Source of the DNA: Hordeum vulgare subsp. vulgare
Taxonomy: Eukaryota > Streptophyta > Magnoliopsida > Poales > Poaceae
Direction of reading: 5' to 3'
Assembly: GCF_904849725.1 (NCBI RefSeq)
Contig: NC_058519.1
Span: 24,845,267-24,909,266, forward strand
DNA length: 64,000 bases
Positions 21,949 to 32,966 of the stretch are shown piece after piece. A program made the translations under genes and the position numbers. The notes beneath the pieces are model-generated. The model saw only the letters and a program-made list of their open reading frames with translations. It searched no databases and had not been told where the DNA came from. Each line of letters opens with the position of its first letter. The first letter of the stretch is position 1.

Positions 21949-22265
21949 AACTCGGTGACACTGAAGTCATAAACTCGGTGGTACCGATTTGCACTAAAGG
22001 CAACAACCTTTGAATCTCGGTGGAACCGATATACACAACTCAGTGGCACCGAAAAGGTGGCTAACGGTCATATGACACAACTCGGTGACACCGATACTCA
22101 AACTAGGAAATTCCGATTTTGTGTATCGACGCAACAGAAAGGTGATCACCTGAACTCGATAGCACCGATATGGTTTCGGTTGCACAGGTTTGTTGGGAAT
22201 GGCTAGGGTTCTACCTGAGATCAAACTCGATGGTGCCAAAATGAGAAAGTTGGTGGCACCGATTT
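21949..22265. repeat. Cluster of 'ctcggtgn(a)ccgat' short palindromes, retroelement-like
   Basis: About eight imperfect palindromes of the form TCGGTGnnACCGA occur within 320 bases (for example 'actcggtggtaccgatt', 'tctcggtggaaccgat' and 'actcggtgacaccgat'). I associate such clusters with LTRs of some Triticeae Gypsy elements; the LTR boundary may be near 22619, where the minus strand reads a purine-rich tract followed by TGAAAGCACAATTGC. No second LTR was found. Confidence 0.5.
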
Positions 22266-22269
22266 TGAG

Positions 22270-23170
22270 TGTGTGGTAATGGAGAGAATGGTTATATGGG
22301 AAAAATAACCGAGTATTTTGGTGGCTAACTTTGAGCACTTGAGAAACTAATTCATTTTAATACCTCACCTCCTTTTAATAGTATTGGCTTTCCTATGGAC
22401 TCAAAAGTGATTTCTCACAAATATAAAATGACGATTCTTCTAGCTTGAGGCTTGAGCCAATCTTATTCCTTCCTTGAATCAAGGGGCATCTCCACATAAG
22501 CCTTTAGCCAAAGCATCTTTTGAACTTTTCTGAAATATACTTGGATAAACATATTAGTCCAATGATGCATACATTGTGATCAATTATCAAAACCACCATA
22601 GGGAGCAATTGTGCTTTCAATTTCCCCATTTTTGTTAATTGATGACAACATATAGATCAAAGCTTCGACAAAAGATATAATCAATGATTAGAATCGACAC
22701 TTTGAGAAGTATGTGAAAAGCAAGAGCTCCCCCTAACTTTCTGCATTATTTAAAATTTGCGTTTGAATGCAAATGCACAATCAATTAGGATCATGGGTCA
22801 CTCTTTCATGTCACATACATCTTGGTGGTGCGCATACAAGATAAGAGTGAATAGTAATGCACATGACATCAACAAGATAAGTGAATGATCATCACAAAGA
22901 TAGCTTAAAGATAATAACGTAGCATCAACCAAGCTAAGCGTATGATCAAACACAAGTAACTGGATAAAGCCATCCAAAAGACCAAAGTTTTCTAAAACCA
23001 AATGAGAGCAAATAAAGTGAAAAGCTCTCTCTCTCTCAACCCTATGATCTATACATATCTCCCCCTTTGGCAACAAGTTACCAAAAAGTTCAAAAAGTAT
23101 AGAGCTAATCGTCTCTTTGGGCAGCTGATGACGGAGTCGACAGAAGAGCGTCCATGAAGGCTTGTGCTGA
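22270..23170. other. Retroelement-like non-coding sequence
   Basis: AT-rich DNA joining the palindrome cluster to the minus-strand reading frame at 23174-24016. No gene is visible on either strand beyond short chance frames. Confidence 0.4.
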
Positions 23171-23173
23171 GTG

Positions 23174-24016
23174 TCATGGAGCTGGAGGAGTGGATACTGG
23201 AGGTGCTTGAGATGGAGCTGAAGGTGCACATGCTTGAGCTGATGAAGTCTGTCTTGTCTCCGGAGCAGGTACAACAGCTGACCTAGGCCTGGTGCTAAAC
23301 CGAGTGGCAGTGAGAGGAGGCGACTCATCACCATCATCATCATCATCTCGGCGTGGAATCTGCAGTGACTGAACTTCATGTTGAAGTTGTTTGACTATAG
23401 TGGCCATCTATGTTACCTTCACATCCACGTCATGAAACTTTGTTTCCACGACTCTCTCTAGGCTCTTCTGATTTTGCAAAATCTTCAAGATGTTCTTATC
23501 CATACCTTGAACAAAGCTAACTAGAAATGCCATTTTCTCAGCTTGAGTTCTGAGCTGTGGAACTCGTGGTGGCCCATTTCTAGCAGCCCCAACTTCTACT
23601 GCCTCTACCACCATTCTAGCTGCAGCTGAGCTGGGATCATTGTCATCCATAACCTCTTCATTGTCTTCAAATTCTGGCTGAAGAGTTAAATGGGGACGAT
23701 CAAGGAAATATGCATGCTTGCCTAGCTTGGCATTGATAAGCATCTGAATGTAAGAGGCATATCCACAAGATCTTTTCTGATCATCAGCAGTCCTTCGAAT
23801 AGTCTCTACTATCAAGTCCATCACACTGAATCTAGTGTGAGAGTCCAAATGGTGCAGCAAATTGATGGAGTGACCTCTAATCATCTTATCATCACCTGAT
23901 TTAGGCATCAAGGCGTGTCTCAGAATGGTGTTAGTTGTGGATATCCCTGCTTGCAAGAAGTATACCGAGCCCATCTTGTGAGTTGTCAAAAAATTGTGAG
24001 GAATTGGCTTGTACAT
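23174..24016 (-). pseudogene. Retrotransposon-type coding remnant, one in-frame stop
   Basis: A minus-strand frame runs from 24016 to 23174 with a single TAG at 23408-23410. It includes MGSVYFLQAGISTTNTIL, RSCGYASYIQMLINAKLG and an acidic EFEDNEEVMDDNDPSSAA segment, then a basic/acidic tail with RRDDDDDGDESPP and Pro-rich sequence. This resembles the plant-mobile/gag-like proteins of non-autonomous Triticeae LTR elements, but I cannot name the family. Its 3' side leads into the LTR-like palindrome cluster, consistent with an element in minus orientation. Confidence 0.5.
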
Positions 24017-24039
24017 GTTGGCCAGGAGTTGTGACTCAT

Positions 24040-24213
24040 CTTCAGCTCGACGACGTCATGGCTGAGGTTATGGAGCGCACCAAGGAAGAGGCCCAACAGG
24101 TCGCCGCGCGCCGGCAGAGGGAAGAGGAGCTCGACGAGATCCGCCTCCGCCAATCCATCGAGGCATCCCGCGCCGACATGGGGTGGGGCGCCTCCGACTC
24201 TGACTCCGATTGA
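24040..24213 (+). pseudogene. Short coding-like fragment, charged helix with acidic tail
   Basis: The plus strand encodes DDVMAEVMERTKEEAQQVAA, then RRQREEELDEIRLRQSIEAS and ends GWGASDSDSD before TGA. GC-rich, helical, without start of its own. Similar fragments occur in grass repeats; the source gene is unknown. Confidence 0.35.
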
Positions 24214-24214
24214 C

Positions 24215-25015
24215 CGGCACCGCCGCAACGTCGGGGCCACACCGCTGGGACTCAGGTGAGCGACACTTTTGAAGATCTAGTAGGGGTGAGGTAGGAGCTT
24301 AGGTGGCCGAGCTTAGGAGCCCGTGTAATCGAGGGTGTCGAACTTGTAATCGTCTCCGACGAGCCCGTGTAATCGAGGGTGTATATGTTTGTTTCTGAAA
24401 TGTTTTCTGGAATGGATCTATGTTTGTTCGAATTCGGTCGATTTGCTTTTAAATGCTTGTAAATTTGCTTTTCTGAATCGGAGCTCGCCAACGTTGCCGT
24501 GCTTCGTCGCCGGAGAAGAAGAGGGAGGATGCGCGCAGGGGATGACTGTTTGACTGTAGTAGCCACCATCTGGGTCCCATGCCGACGTGGATAAGCTGTG
24601 GGTCCCGCCCGGCTCCACCTAATCCTGATACATATTGTGCTTAAGGATCATGTCGTGCCTGGGCTATTTGTGCGTACAAAGATGTCGCAGCAGAGCCATT
24701 CTTACCAGCGATGCCGCTTTGCAGCCAATTCATATCAAAAACGTCGCACACGAGCTATAGGCCCATACTTGTGTGATATCATATTGAAAGTCGTCACACG
24801 GGGTGCCCCGTGTGTTCTCCGAATCATGAACAGCTTCGGACTCGGCGCACACGTATCGTACGTAGCTAATTATATATGTTGCATACCATATTAACCCTCT
24901 TCTTCTGATCTTGTCTGACCCACGATCGAGGCGTTGCACTTGCCAACTACCCCCGCCCCGAGATATATCAGACTAATTCGATCACCGGCACCGCACGCCG
25001 ATTTGATCGATCGCC
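24215..25015. promoter_or_regulatory. Upstream region of the glycosyltransferase gene
   Basis: Mixed composition. A 'gagcccgtgtaatcgagggt' block is duplicated at about 24318 and 24360. A TATA-like 'aattatatatg' lies near 24869, about 145 bases before the ATG, and is the only candidate core promoter seen. No gene is present. Confidence 0.4.
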
Positions 25016-26453
25016 ATGGCACCTGAAACCGATCGCCACCGACGCGCCGATGCCGATCACGTCGTGCTGTTCCCCTTCATGGCGCAGGGCCACCTCTCGC
25101 CGTTCCGCTGCCTCGCCGCCCTCGTTCGACGCTGCCGCCCCGACGCCCGCATCACCGTCGTCGCCACCTCCGGCACGGCCGACTCCCTCCGCGCCCAACT
25201 CGACGACGAATGCATCTCCGTCCACGCCCTCCCCTTCCCCCCCCGCCGACGCCTCCCAGCAGCTCATCGACTTCTTCCTCGCCTCCGAGTCGCTCCGCCC
25301 AGCGTTCCACCAGTTCATCGTCGGTCTCAGACGCTCCGAACCCTGCACCGACGTGCACGTCGTGGCCGACATGTTCCTGGCATGTACGGCGGACGTCGCC
25401 CGCGGCGACCCCGGCGTCACGCGCTCCGTCCTGCTCACCACCGGTGGCTACGGCTCCGCGCTCTACTTCTCGCTCTGGAACAGCGTCCCGCTTGTCCCCA
25501 ACGACGACGATGACGAGTCCTTCCGGCTGCCGAGCTTCCCGGACATGAGCGTCCACCGTTCGCAGCTCACGGACCACCTCGCGCTGGCCGACGGCGGCGA
25601 CGCGTGGTCCACCTTCATCCGCAGGCAGATCGCCGCCTTCTCCCGCGCCGACGCGCTGCTCGTCAACACCGCCGAGGACCTGGAGCCCAAGGGATTGAAC
25701 ATGCTCCGGCAATGGCTCAACAATGTCCCTATATTCCCGGTCGGGCCGCTTCTCCGGGCGGCAAGTCCGGCATCGCCGGAGAAAACGATGACAAGTAGCC
25801 CCATCTTGGCCTGGCTCGACAAGCAACCGCCGGGCTCGGTGATGTACGTATCGTTCGGGTCGCTGTACACGATCTCCGCGTCGCAAGCGAAAGAGCTGGC
25901 AATGGGGCTCGAGAAGAGCGGCCACAAGTTCGTGTGGGTGGTCCAGCCCGCAGCCGACGTGAACGGCAGCGAGTCGCCGTCGTCGGGTCTGCCGGAGGAT
26001 TTTGCGGAGAGGATGGAGGTTGCCGGGCGCGGGCTGGTGGCGCGGTGCTGGGCGCCGCAGGTGGAGATCCTGGCGCACCCGGCCACCGGCGCCTTCCTGA
26101 CGCACTGCGGGTGGAACTCGGCGCAGGAGAGCCTCGCCGCGGGCGTGCCGATGGCCGGGTGGCCGCTCTCGGCGGAGCAGTTCTACAACGCCAAGTTGCT
26201 GTCGGAGGAGATGGGGGTGTGCGTCGAGCTGGCGCGCGGCGCGTCGGCGGCCGTGACGAGGGACGAGGTGGCGGAGGCGGTGGAGAGGGTGCTCGGCGAG
26301 ACGTCCGGTGTGCGCGCCGCGATGAGGCGGAAGGCCGCGGAGATGAAGGAGGTGATCGACGCGGCGAGGGACGGCGACGGCGAGGAGTCGTCGGTGGGAG
26401 TGACGCGGAGGTTCTTGGACGCGATGGCGCGTACGTCGTCGTGCTCGATCTAG
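25016..26453 (+). CDS. Family-1 UDP-glycosyltransferase (UGT92-like), frameshift in a C8 run
   Basis: Single-exon, GC-rich gene of about 479 codons. The start ATG at 25016 opens MAPETDRHRRADADHVVLFP and continues FMAQGHLSPF, containing the catalytic His of plant UGTs. At 25237-25244 there are eight C; one fewer would join this frame to the long downstream frame (25250-26453: DASQQLIDFFLASE onward). The C-terminal half carries the PSPG sugar-donor box: WAPQVEILAHPATGAFLTHC followed by GWNSAQES, GVPMAGWPLSAEQ and ending Gln as usual for UDP-glucose users. The FMAQGHLSPF start is typical of UGT92 (crocetin glucosyltransferase 3-like) proteins, as far as I recall. It would transfer glucose to a small phenolic or terpenoid acceptor in the cytosol. 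If the C run is real, the product ends early; if it is a base-calling error, the gene is intact. Confidence 0.8.
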
Positions 26454-26455
26454 AA

Positions 26456-26868
26456 GAAGGTAAATGGGATTGTAGTAGACGCCACGGTCCGATCGGCTTC
26501 ATAGTGGTGTTCGATCATGAGATTTTTCGTGTGTTATGAGATCAGCCTGTACAATAATAAGAATACTAAGCCCGTAAGGGTTTCTTTTTTCTATTATTTT
26601 TTGGAATTTTTCTTAGTTTTTCTCTTAGCATTTCCCTTCCCCCTAGCTGCCTTCCGCACAGTGCTCGCTAATTAACCAGGCTCTCCCTTTATACTGTCCT
26701 TCACCCGTTTTGATCGGTTTGAATTGCTTTTACCATTTTAACTAGGATACGTGTGAATTCCGTGCATCCTTGGATAGTGTAGGCACGACGGCCAGCTCAT
26801 GCATGTAGGCGGGCAGCCCGGCCAACGACGAAGCACAGGCAGGCGGGCAAACCGCGAAGCTGTGCATG
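26456..26868. other. 3' flank of the glycosyltransferase
   Basis: Holds the transcript end region of the glycosyltransferase ('acaataataagaatac' near 26551). A 'ggtttgaattgcttttacca' plus 'actaggatacgtgtga' block near 26717 recurs in altered form at 28539. No gene is seen. Confidence 0.4.
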
Positions 26869-27048
26869 TTAGAGCATCTCCAACCGCCGTCCAAAAAGAC
26901 GCGCGTGCGGTAAACCCAGCTTTTTGCGTGTGCGGGACGTTTTGACGCGCTTCAAAGGTGGCGGGAAAGTCGCGTGCGCGGAAACCGCGTGCGCGCGCGA
27001 AAAGGCGGCAGCTCGCGCGTCATTTTTGTCGCGCCGCTTCCAGCGCGC

Positions 27049-27056
27049 CTATAAAA
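27049..27056 (+). promoter_or_regulatory. TATA box of the AP2/ERF gene
   Basis: CTATAAAA about 100 bases before the ATG at 27153, in GC-rich sequence inside the Harbinger-like element. Confidence 0.6.
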
Positions 27057-27152
27057 TGCGGCGCTCGCCAAGCGCTCCTCCATCGCTCCTCTTCCTCTTC
27101 CTCTACCTCCCGCGCCTCCACCGCTCCAGCGCCCCGCCACCGACGCGCCACC

Positions 27153-27731
27153 ATGCCGCCGCGCCGCCGAGGAGCGTCGGGCTACCGCGGCGTCCGCATG
27201 CGCCCCAACGGCGGGTACTACTCCGAGATACGCTCCGGCGATCTCCGGCTCAGCCTCGGCACCTACGAGACGGCGCATGAGGCCGCCCGCGCATTCGACG
27301 CGGCGGCGTGGCGCCTAGACAGGCCGCGTCGGCAGATGAACTTTCAGGACGTCTACACGCTCCAGCAGGCGCTAGACGTCGCCCCACCACCTCGTCTTAA
27401 CTTGACACAAGACCGTGCGGAGCACATTGCGCAGCAGCGCCGCCCCCTCGTCGCCCAGGAGGACGAGAGAATCATGGCGGAGTGGCGTCGGCGCCACCCG
27501 GAGGACGTCACCTACGAGCAAGACTACTGGGCAAGGCGCCGCGAGGAGGACACGCGAAGGCACCGCGAGGAGCGGTTGGACAGGCGTCGGCGGAAGGCAT
27601 TGACGAGTGCGCAGGCCGATATCGTTGCAGCAGGCGGGAGGTCGTTCTTCACTGAAAACGATGATCGTTGGTTGGACATATGGCTCTCAACCTCTGACGA
27701 CACCAACGACGATGATGATGGTGATGATTGA
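27153..27731 (+). CDS. AP2/ERF-domain protein carried by a Harbinger-like element
   Basis: Intronless frame of 192 codons, starting MPPRRRGASGYRGVRMRPNG. Residues 8-66 match an AP2/ERF domain: the YRG half (GYRGVRMRPNGGYYSEIRSG) and the RAYD half (LSLGTYETAHEAARAFDAAA, then WRLDRPRRQMNF). The usual RPWGKWAAEIRD segment is altered to RPNGGYYSEIRSG, so DNA contacts of the beta-sheet differ from canonical ERFs. The C-terminal half is a highly charged Arg/Glu helix (EDERIMAEWRRRHPEDVTYE and on), ending in an acidic DDTNDDDDGDD tail. The frame is intact and TATA-driven. The ATG at 27153 is preferred to the one at 26958, which would precede the TATA box. It may bind DNA, but a host role is not shown. 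Confidence 0.7.
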   Translation: MPPRRRGASGYRGVRMRPNGGYYSEIRSGDLRLSLGTYETAHEAARAFDAAAWRLDRPRRQMNFQDVYTLQQALDVAPPPRLNLTQDRAEHIAQQRRPLVAQEDERIMAEWRRRHPEDVTYEQDYWARRREEDTRRHREERLDRRRRKALTSAQADIVAAGGRSFFTENDDRWLDIWLSTSDDTNDDDDGDD

Positions 27732-28163
27732 AGCGACTTGTAGTTTCTATGTTTTCGAACTATCTATCTACTTGCACCGTAATTTTATCTATGTTTTTGA
27801 ACTATCTATCTAGTTGCACCGATGTAAAATAACTTTGTATCATTTTTTATTTTATGCAATCTATTTATTTTACCAATTTTGCAATCTATCTAGTTATAAA
27901 ATGTTGTGTGCGCGCGCTGCATTTTAGCGCAGCTGCTGAAGTCAGCGCTGCGCGTCGTGCCAATCCAGATGATGGGCGTGCGGCAAACAAGTATTTTACG
28001 CACGGCGCGCGTTCGAGGCCTGTTGGAGATGCTCTTAGATACACGTGCTTGTGCGTGCAGGCTAGCTGTGCATGCATGCGCCCCGCATGTCCAACATGGG
28101 ACACCGGCCAACTCGCTGGTCCATTTACCCCGTTCAGCACACGTGACCTTATGTCCTCCTCCG

Positions 28164-28538
28164 CTTAGAGCATGGATGATAGTATAGCCTGGCTATAAGA
28201 CATCTTATAACCTACTTCCTCTGTCTTAAAATAAATGTCTTAAGCTTAGTACAATTTTGTACTATCGATAGTATAAAGTTGAGACAGTTATTTTGAGACG
28301 AAGGGAGTATCTTATAGCTAGCTTGTACAATAGTTAGCTATAGAAGAGTATTACTTTTATTATATATGACTCACCTATCATTCTCACAAAACACCTTGAA
28401 GCACGTGCTAGAGCTAGCTTTTCACGAAGAGTCCGCTTTCATTCTCTTTCCTCTTTTCTCTCATCCAACTCAATAAAAATATAGTATTTTAATCATTACA
28501 GCGTGCTGACTATATCTTATTATACTTTTATTCTAATT
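28164..28538. mobile_element. MITE with a Stowaway nested inside
   Basis: Starts TTAGAGCATGGATGATAG with 'tatagcctggctataagaca', continues after the nested element with 'cttatagctagcttgtacaa', and has a loosely inverted end near 28505-28538 ('gctgactatatcttattata'). This resembles a common grass MITE with GAGCATGG ends. The right end is poorly preserved, so the boundary is approximate. Confidence 0.5.
28215..28307. mobile_element. Short Stowaway MITE, 93 bp, nested
   Basis: Ends CTTCCTCTGTCTTAAAATAA and the inverted TTATTTTGAGACGAAGGGAG, flanked by TA at 28213-28214 and 28308-28309. It sits inside the larger MITE, which reads through on both sides. Confidence 0.85.
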
Positions 28539-28794
28539 GGTTTGGATTGCTTCCATCGTTTTGACTAGGATACGTGTCAAGGTGATTTTTTTATTGAGGA
28601 CACGTGTGCGTTGTGTAATTGTGTTTACTTCTGGTTTCGAGTTGGCCGACAAGGTATTTATCGCTCGATCTTCTCAGTCTCTCGCGAAGAATTCAGTTAA
28701 ATTTTGTACGACGACTACAATAAGTTACTATACTAAAGCGGGAAGCTTTCCCTTTTTCTCCTTTTTTTTACTTTTTTTAATCTCTCACTGTTCG

Positions 28795-29035
28795 TTTATC
28801 TGTCCAAGAGCGAACAATAACCGTGAACAGTAATCATTCATGTTCTACTGCACGTGCATAATAATCATTCATCTTCTATTGTATATTTACATGTCCAACA
28901 GTGAATCTGTTCATTTATCTGTCCAAGAGCGAACAATAACCGTGAACAGCAATCATTCATGTTCTGCTGCACGTGAATAGTAATCATTCATCTTCTATTG
29001 TATATTTACATGTCCAACAGTGAATAGTAAACATG
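28795..29035. repeat. Tandem duplication, 119-bp unit
   Basis: A block beginning 'tgtccaagagcgaacaataa' at 28801 is repeated at 28920, including 'catcttctattgtatattta' and 'catgtccaacagtgaat'. Two copies with few differences. No coding content. Confidence 0.9.
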
Positions 29036-29039
29036 TGTA

Positions 29040-31410
29040 AATGTTGTCAACTGTGTTTCAGAAGAAGAAGGCGATTATTTTTACGTACAGAAAACATCAT
29101 AGGGTTTCAAATTTTCAAAAGGAATTTTATGAAAATTATTAGTATTTATGAATCGTACAATTTATTATTTTTATAAAAAAGTATTATTTATGATCATTAT
29201 CCATAAAAATAACTTTTTGTATGTACTGTGTATCATCATATGTTTTTACATTTCTAAAAAAGGTTTTTCATGTATATTTTATTGCCCTCTTACACGTACA
29301 AGTACTCCGATATTATTATTATTTTTATTACTCAGAAAATTGTTTACGGGATTTCCTTTAATACAATTATAACATACTACCTTTTAGACTTATTTACAGA
29401 TAATTACCTAAAGTAAAAACACACAGATCTAATGCATTACATTGAAAAAAAAACCAAATAAATACCTAATTAGTTTGATCTGATCTATATTCACATTGTG
29501 TGATACTTCATTTTACATATTGGCATTGCTCTTAGTGTTAAAAATATGGGCCTAATAAATAGCAACTTAGTTTTCTCTTATCTATATTCATATTATGTAA
29601 TTCTTAATTTTACCTAATGGCATTGCTCTTTGGTAATAAAGTGATCCTCTTTCCACTCCAATTTTACTACAAAGCCAAAATCCAAAGAAAGGATCGCATC
29701 TTGGGTGCCAACCTTCTTTTACTGTTTAAAAGGGTATTCTTCATTTTATTTTTTCTTAGATCCATTCTTATGGATTTTGCCCCAAGATTTATTTTCCTCT
29801 AACGGTTTGAGTGAGATCTGATTTTAAAAGAACAGTTAGACTAAAAAGTCGGAACAACTAACCCGAATAAACCGAAACACTTTTTTCAAAACAAACACTT
29901 CATATGCAACAGTGCTTCATGTAACCAGTGTTTCCATGCCCACTGAATAAACTAAAATATACTCATGTCCACCCAAAAAACAAAACAAAAACTTTGTACG
30001 AACAATACCTGAACAATAATTCGGAATAGTACCAACACATTGCATCCACATGAACAATAATCCAAGGAAAATAAAAAGGAAAAAAACTAAGTTATTCTAT
30101 GATTAATGATTATTTTCCTCCTCTTTTTGTATTACCTATTGTTTAGTTACAATTTATTAAAGCTCTACAACCATTATGATCATCGCCAACTCCACCATCC
30201 TTCGCTCACCATGTACGATAAGAAAAATATCACTCTATCGGCATTACTCAGACGTACAAAAGGACACCTTTGATGCTACTAATTTTAACATTGTTCGCCT
30301 GCTAAAACTCCTAGATTAGTACGATGAAGACATGACAGGCCAAATACAAATATAATACACAAAGGTCATGCATGAAGAAGTCACTCGCATCGAGATAAGA
30401 AACAATACTGTTCAGAAATAATATAGCATTGATTCGCTTCTCTTATTGAAGTCACCAGGTCTCACATGTTCAAGAAATTCCGGAAGGACAAAAAGGCCAA
30501 AACACTAATGATTTACCCATACGCAGACTAAAAAGGATTGTCAATTTGTTGCACCGTGTTTAGAATGATTTGTTCTGTGCTGCACATGTATCATTTAACC
30601 CTTTACCATAAATAAATAACGATTCGTTCAAAACTTCAATCGCATGATCTTTAAAGCACTTACGTTCTATTAAAAACATGAAATGAGCGTCACCGGCAAC
30701 GATCTTTGTCGCTCTATACAAAAAACAAGTCCAACATCTCAAGTACAAAAAGAACAACTATGCCGGATGTAAATGTGTTACAAATAACTTTATTGCACCA
30801 ATGAACCGTGTCAAAATGAAGCTACACCTCATTTCCGTCCTATAAAACCCAAACAATGAAACAAAATAAAATAAATCCAACCAACTAAACATGAAAAATA
30901 AAACCTTCATGCAATAAAAAAATGAAATACTTATTTGAAACATAAATGAGGCTTCCGACACGCCGCGCATCTTCGCCACTAATACTATCGAACGCGGCTA
31001 TAAAACCATCCTTGCCCCAGTTACACCCGCACTTCTCTCTGCTCCATAGCAAAAAGAATAGCAATGCCCACGTAGAGCCAGTCATAGGATGTTCAGCGGT
31101 CACAAATGGTAATCCAATCAACATTCAGTTATTTCTCTCAGATTCATATTGGCTTACCCTGCAAAGATGAAAATGGGTGAAAATTGAGATTGTAATATAG
31201 TACTACTCTAATGGGGAAAAATGTTTGCACGTGCAAAGAAAGAATATGTGATTGTAGTTTGAAGTTATAGTTTGTGACTAAAATTTCTACTCTCCAAGCA
31301 GTTCATACATCTGTACTTTGATGCGTTGTATGACATTTTCTTTTTCTTATTTTGTTGCATTCATTTCTACACTCTGTTGCATTCATAAATCGTCTATAAG
31401 AAATGTTTTT
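29040..31410. other. AT-rich intergenic DNA, no supported gene
   Basis: About 2.4 kb of AT-rich DNA. Open frames are short and lack start context, splice structure or family motifs. A minus-strand peptide near 31120-30960 (CGCNWGKDGFIAAFDS) slightly recalls the C-terminal end of a papain-type protease, but has too little around it to call. Confidence 0.5.
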
Positions 31411-31666
31411 TTTTCTGCCCTCCCACATAGCATGTAGCAGTTGCATGCATTATCAGGTTTACTATTGAGGCCGTAAGGCTGAGTCTTTTTTCTTATACAA
31501 CAAGCTCATTTAGTTCAGTTCATTCAGCTTCAGTGGTGGTATCTGTAAAATATGGAAGTGTACAATTTTGTTGTACATGCATTATACATGCATGTCTATT
31601 CAGTCAAATTAGATTGTTTTTTTTGTAGCGAATCCCTGGATATTCTATTTGGAATTAGGCATTTTC

Positions 31667-32952
31667 TGTTGGAATTGTGCCCTAGAGGCAATAATAAATA
31701 TAGTTATTATTATAATTCTTGTATCAAGATAATCGTTTATTATCCATATTATAATTGTATTGAATGAAGACTCATTTACATGTGTGGATACATAGACAAA
31801 ACACCGTCCCTAGCATGCCTCTAGTTGGCTAGCCAGTTGATCGATGATAGTCAGTGTCTTCTGATTATGAACAAGGTGTTGTTGCTTGATAACTGGATCA
31901 CGTCATTAGGAGAATCACGTGATGGACTAGACCCAAACTAATAGACGTAGCATGTTGATCGTGTCATTTTGTTGCTACTGTTTTCTGCGTGTCAAGTATT
32001 TATTCCTATGACCATGAGATCATATAACTCACTGACACCGGAGGAATGCTTTGTGTGTATCAAACGTCGCAACGTAATTGGGTGACTATAAAGGTGCTCT
32101 ACAGGTATCTCCAAAGGTGTTAGTTGAGTTAGTATGGATCAAGACTGGGATTTGTCACTCCGTGTGACGGAGAGGTATCTCGGGGCCCACTCGGTAATAC
32201 AACATCACACACAAGCCTTGCAAGCAATGTAACTTAGTGTAAGTTGCGGGATCTTGTATTACGGAACGAGTAAAAAGACTTGCCGGTAAACGAGATTGAA
32301 ATAGGTATACGGATACTGACGATCGAATCTCGGGCAAGTAACATACCGAAGGACGAAGGGAATGACATACGGGATTATATGAATCCTTGGCACTGAGGTT
32401 CAAATGATAAGATCTTCGTAAAATATGTAGGATCCAATATGGGCATCCAGGTCCCGCTATTGGATATTGACCGAGGAGTCTCTCGTGTCATGTCTACATA
32501 GTTCTCGAACCCGCAGGGTCTGCACACTTAAGGTTCGACGTTGTTTTATGCGTATTTGAGTTATATGGTTGGTTACCGAATGTTATTCGGAGTCCCGGAT
32601 GAGATCACGTACGTCACGAGGGTTTCCGGAATAGTCCGGAAACGAAGATTGATATATAGGATGACCTCATTTGATTACCGGAAGGCCGAGATCATCGTCG
32701 AGCTGTACGTGTGCTGAACGCGGAGGTGCCGTCCGTTCGGTACTAGATCGTGGGACTGATCGCGGGATTGTTCGCGGGGCGGATCGAGGGACGAGAGGAC
32801 GTTCCACTACATCAACCGCGTTCGCTAACGCTTCTGCTGTACGGTCTACGAGGGTACGTAGATCACTCATCCCCTCTCGTAGATGGACATCACCATGATA
32901 GGTCTTCGTGCGCGTAGGAAATTTTTTGTTTCCCATGCGACGTTCCCCAACA
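31667..32952 (+). repeat. 5' LTR of the Copia element, internally deleted, 1,286 bp
   Basis: Identical in layout to the 3' LTR except for a gap of about 530 bp at 32681-32685, where the 3' LTR has 39259-39788. The junction carries GAAGG, present at both deletion edges in the 3' LTR. The missing part includes the only TATA box seen in the LTR. About 30 other differences to the 3' LTR were counted by eye. Confidence 0.9.
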
Positions 32953-32953
32953 G

Positions 32954-32966
32954 TGGCATCATGAGC
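32954..32966 (+). other. Primer binding site of the Copia element
   Basis: 'tggcatcatgagc' lies two bases after the 5' LTR and resembles the methionine initiator tRNA site (TGGTATCAGAGC) used by most Copia elements, with a few changes. Confidence 0.6.

Larger units (their letters stand above)
26872..28034. mobile_element. PIF/Harbinger-like element carrying an AP2/ERF gene, 1,163 bp
   Basis: The left end is GAGCATCTCCAACCG and the right end, inverted, is GAGCATCTCCAACAG. The target duplication TTA (26869-26871 and 28035-28037) is the 3-bp TWA type of PIF/Harbinger elements. The only long frame inside is the AP2/ERF-type gene, placed where a transposase would be expected. An element with the same kind of ends and a transposase N-terminal exon lies at 58208-59287. 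Confidence 0.75.

Noticed and set aside
27886..28140. Frames of 70-100 codons beside the AP2/ERF element
   Set aside because: They cross the right TIR of the Harbinger-like element and have no conserved motif.
30885..31124. Minus-strand peptide with NWGKDGFIA, like a papain-type protease end
   Set aside because: Only about ten residues fit; the catalytic residues and the typical surrounding sequence are missing.
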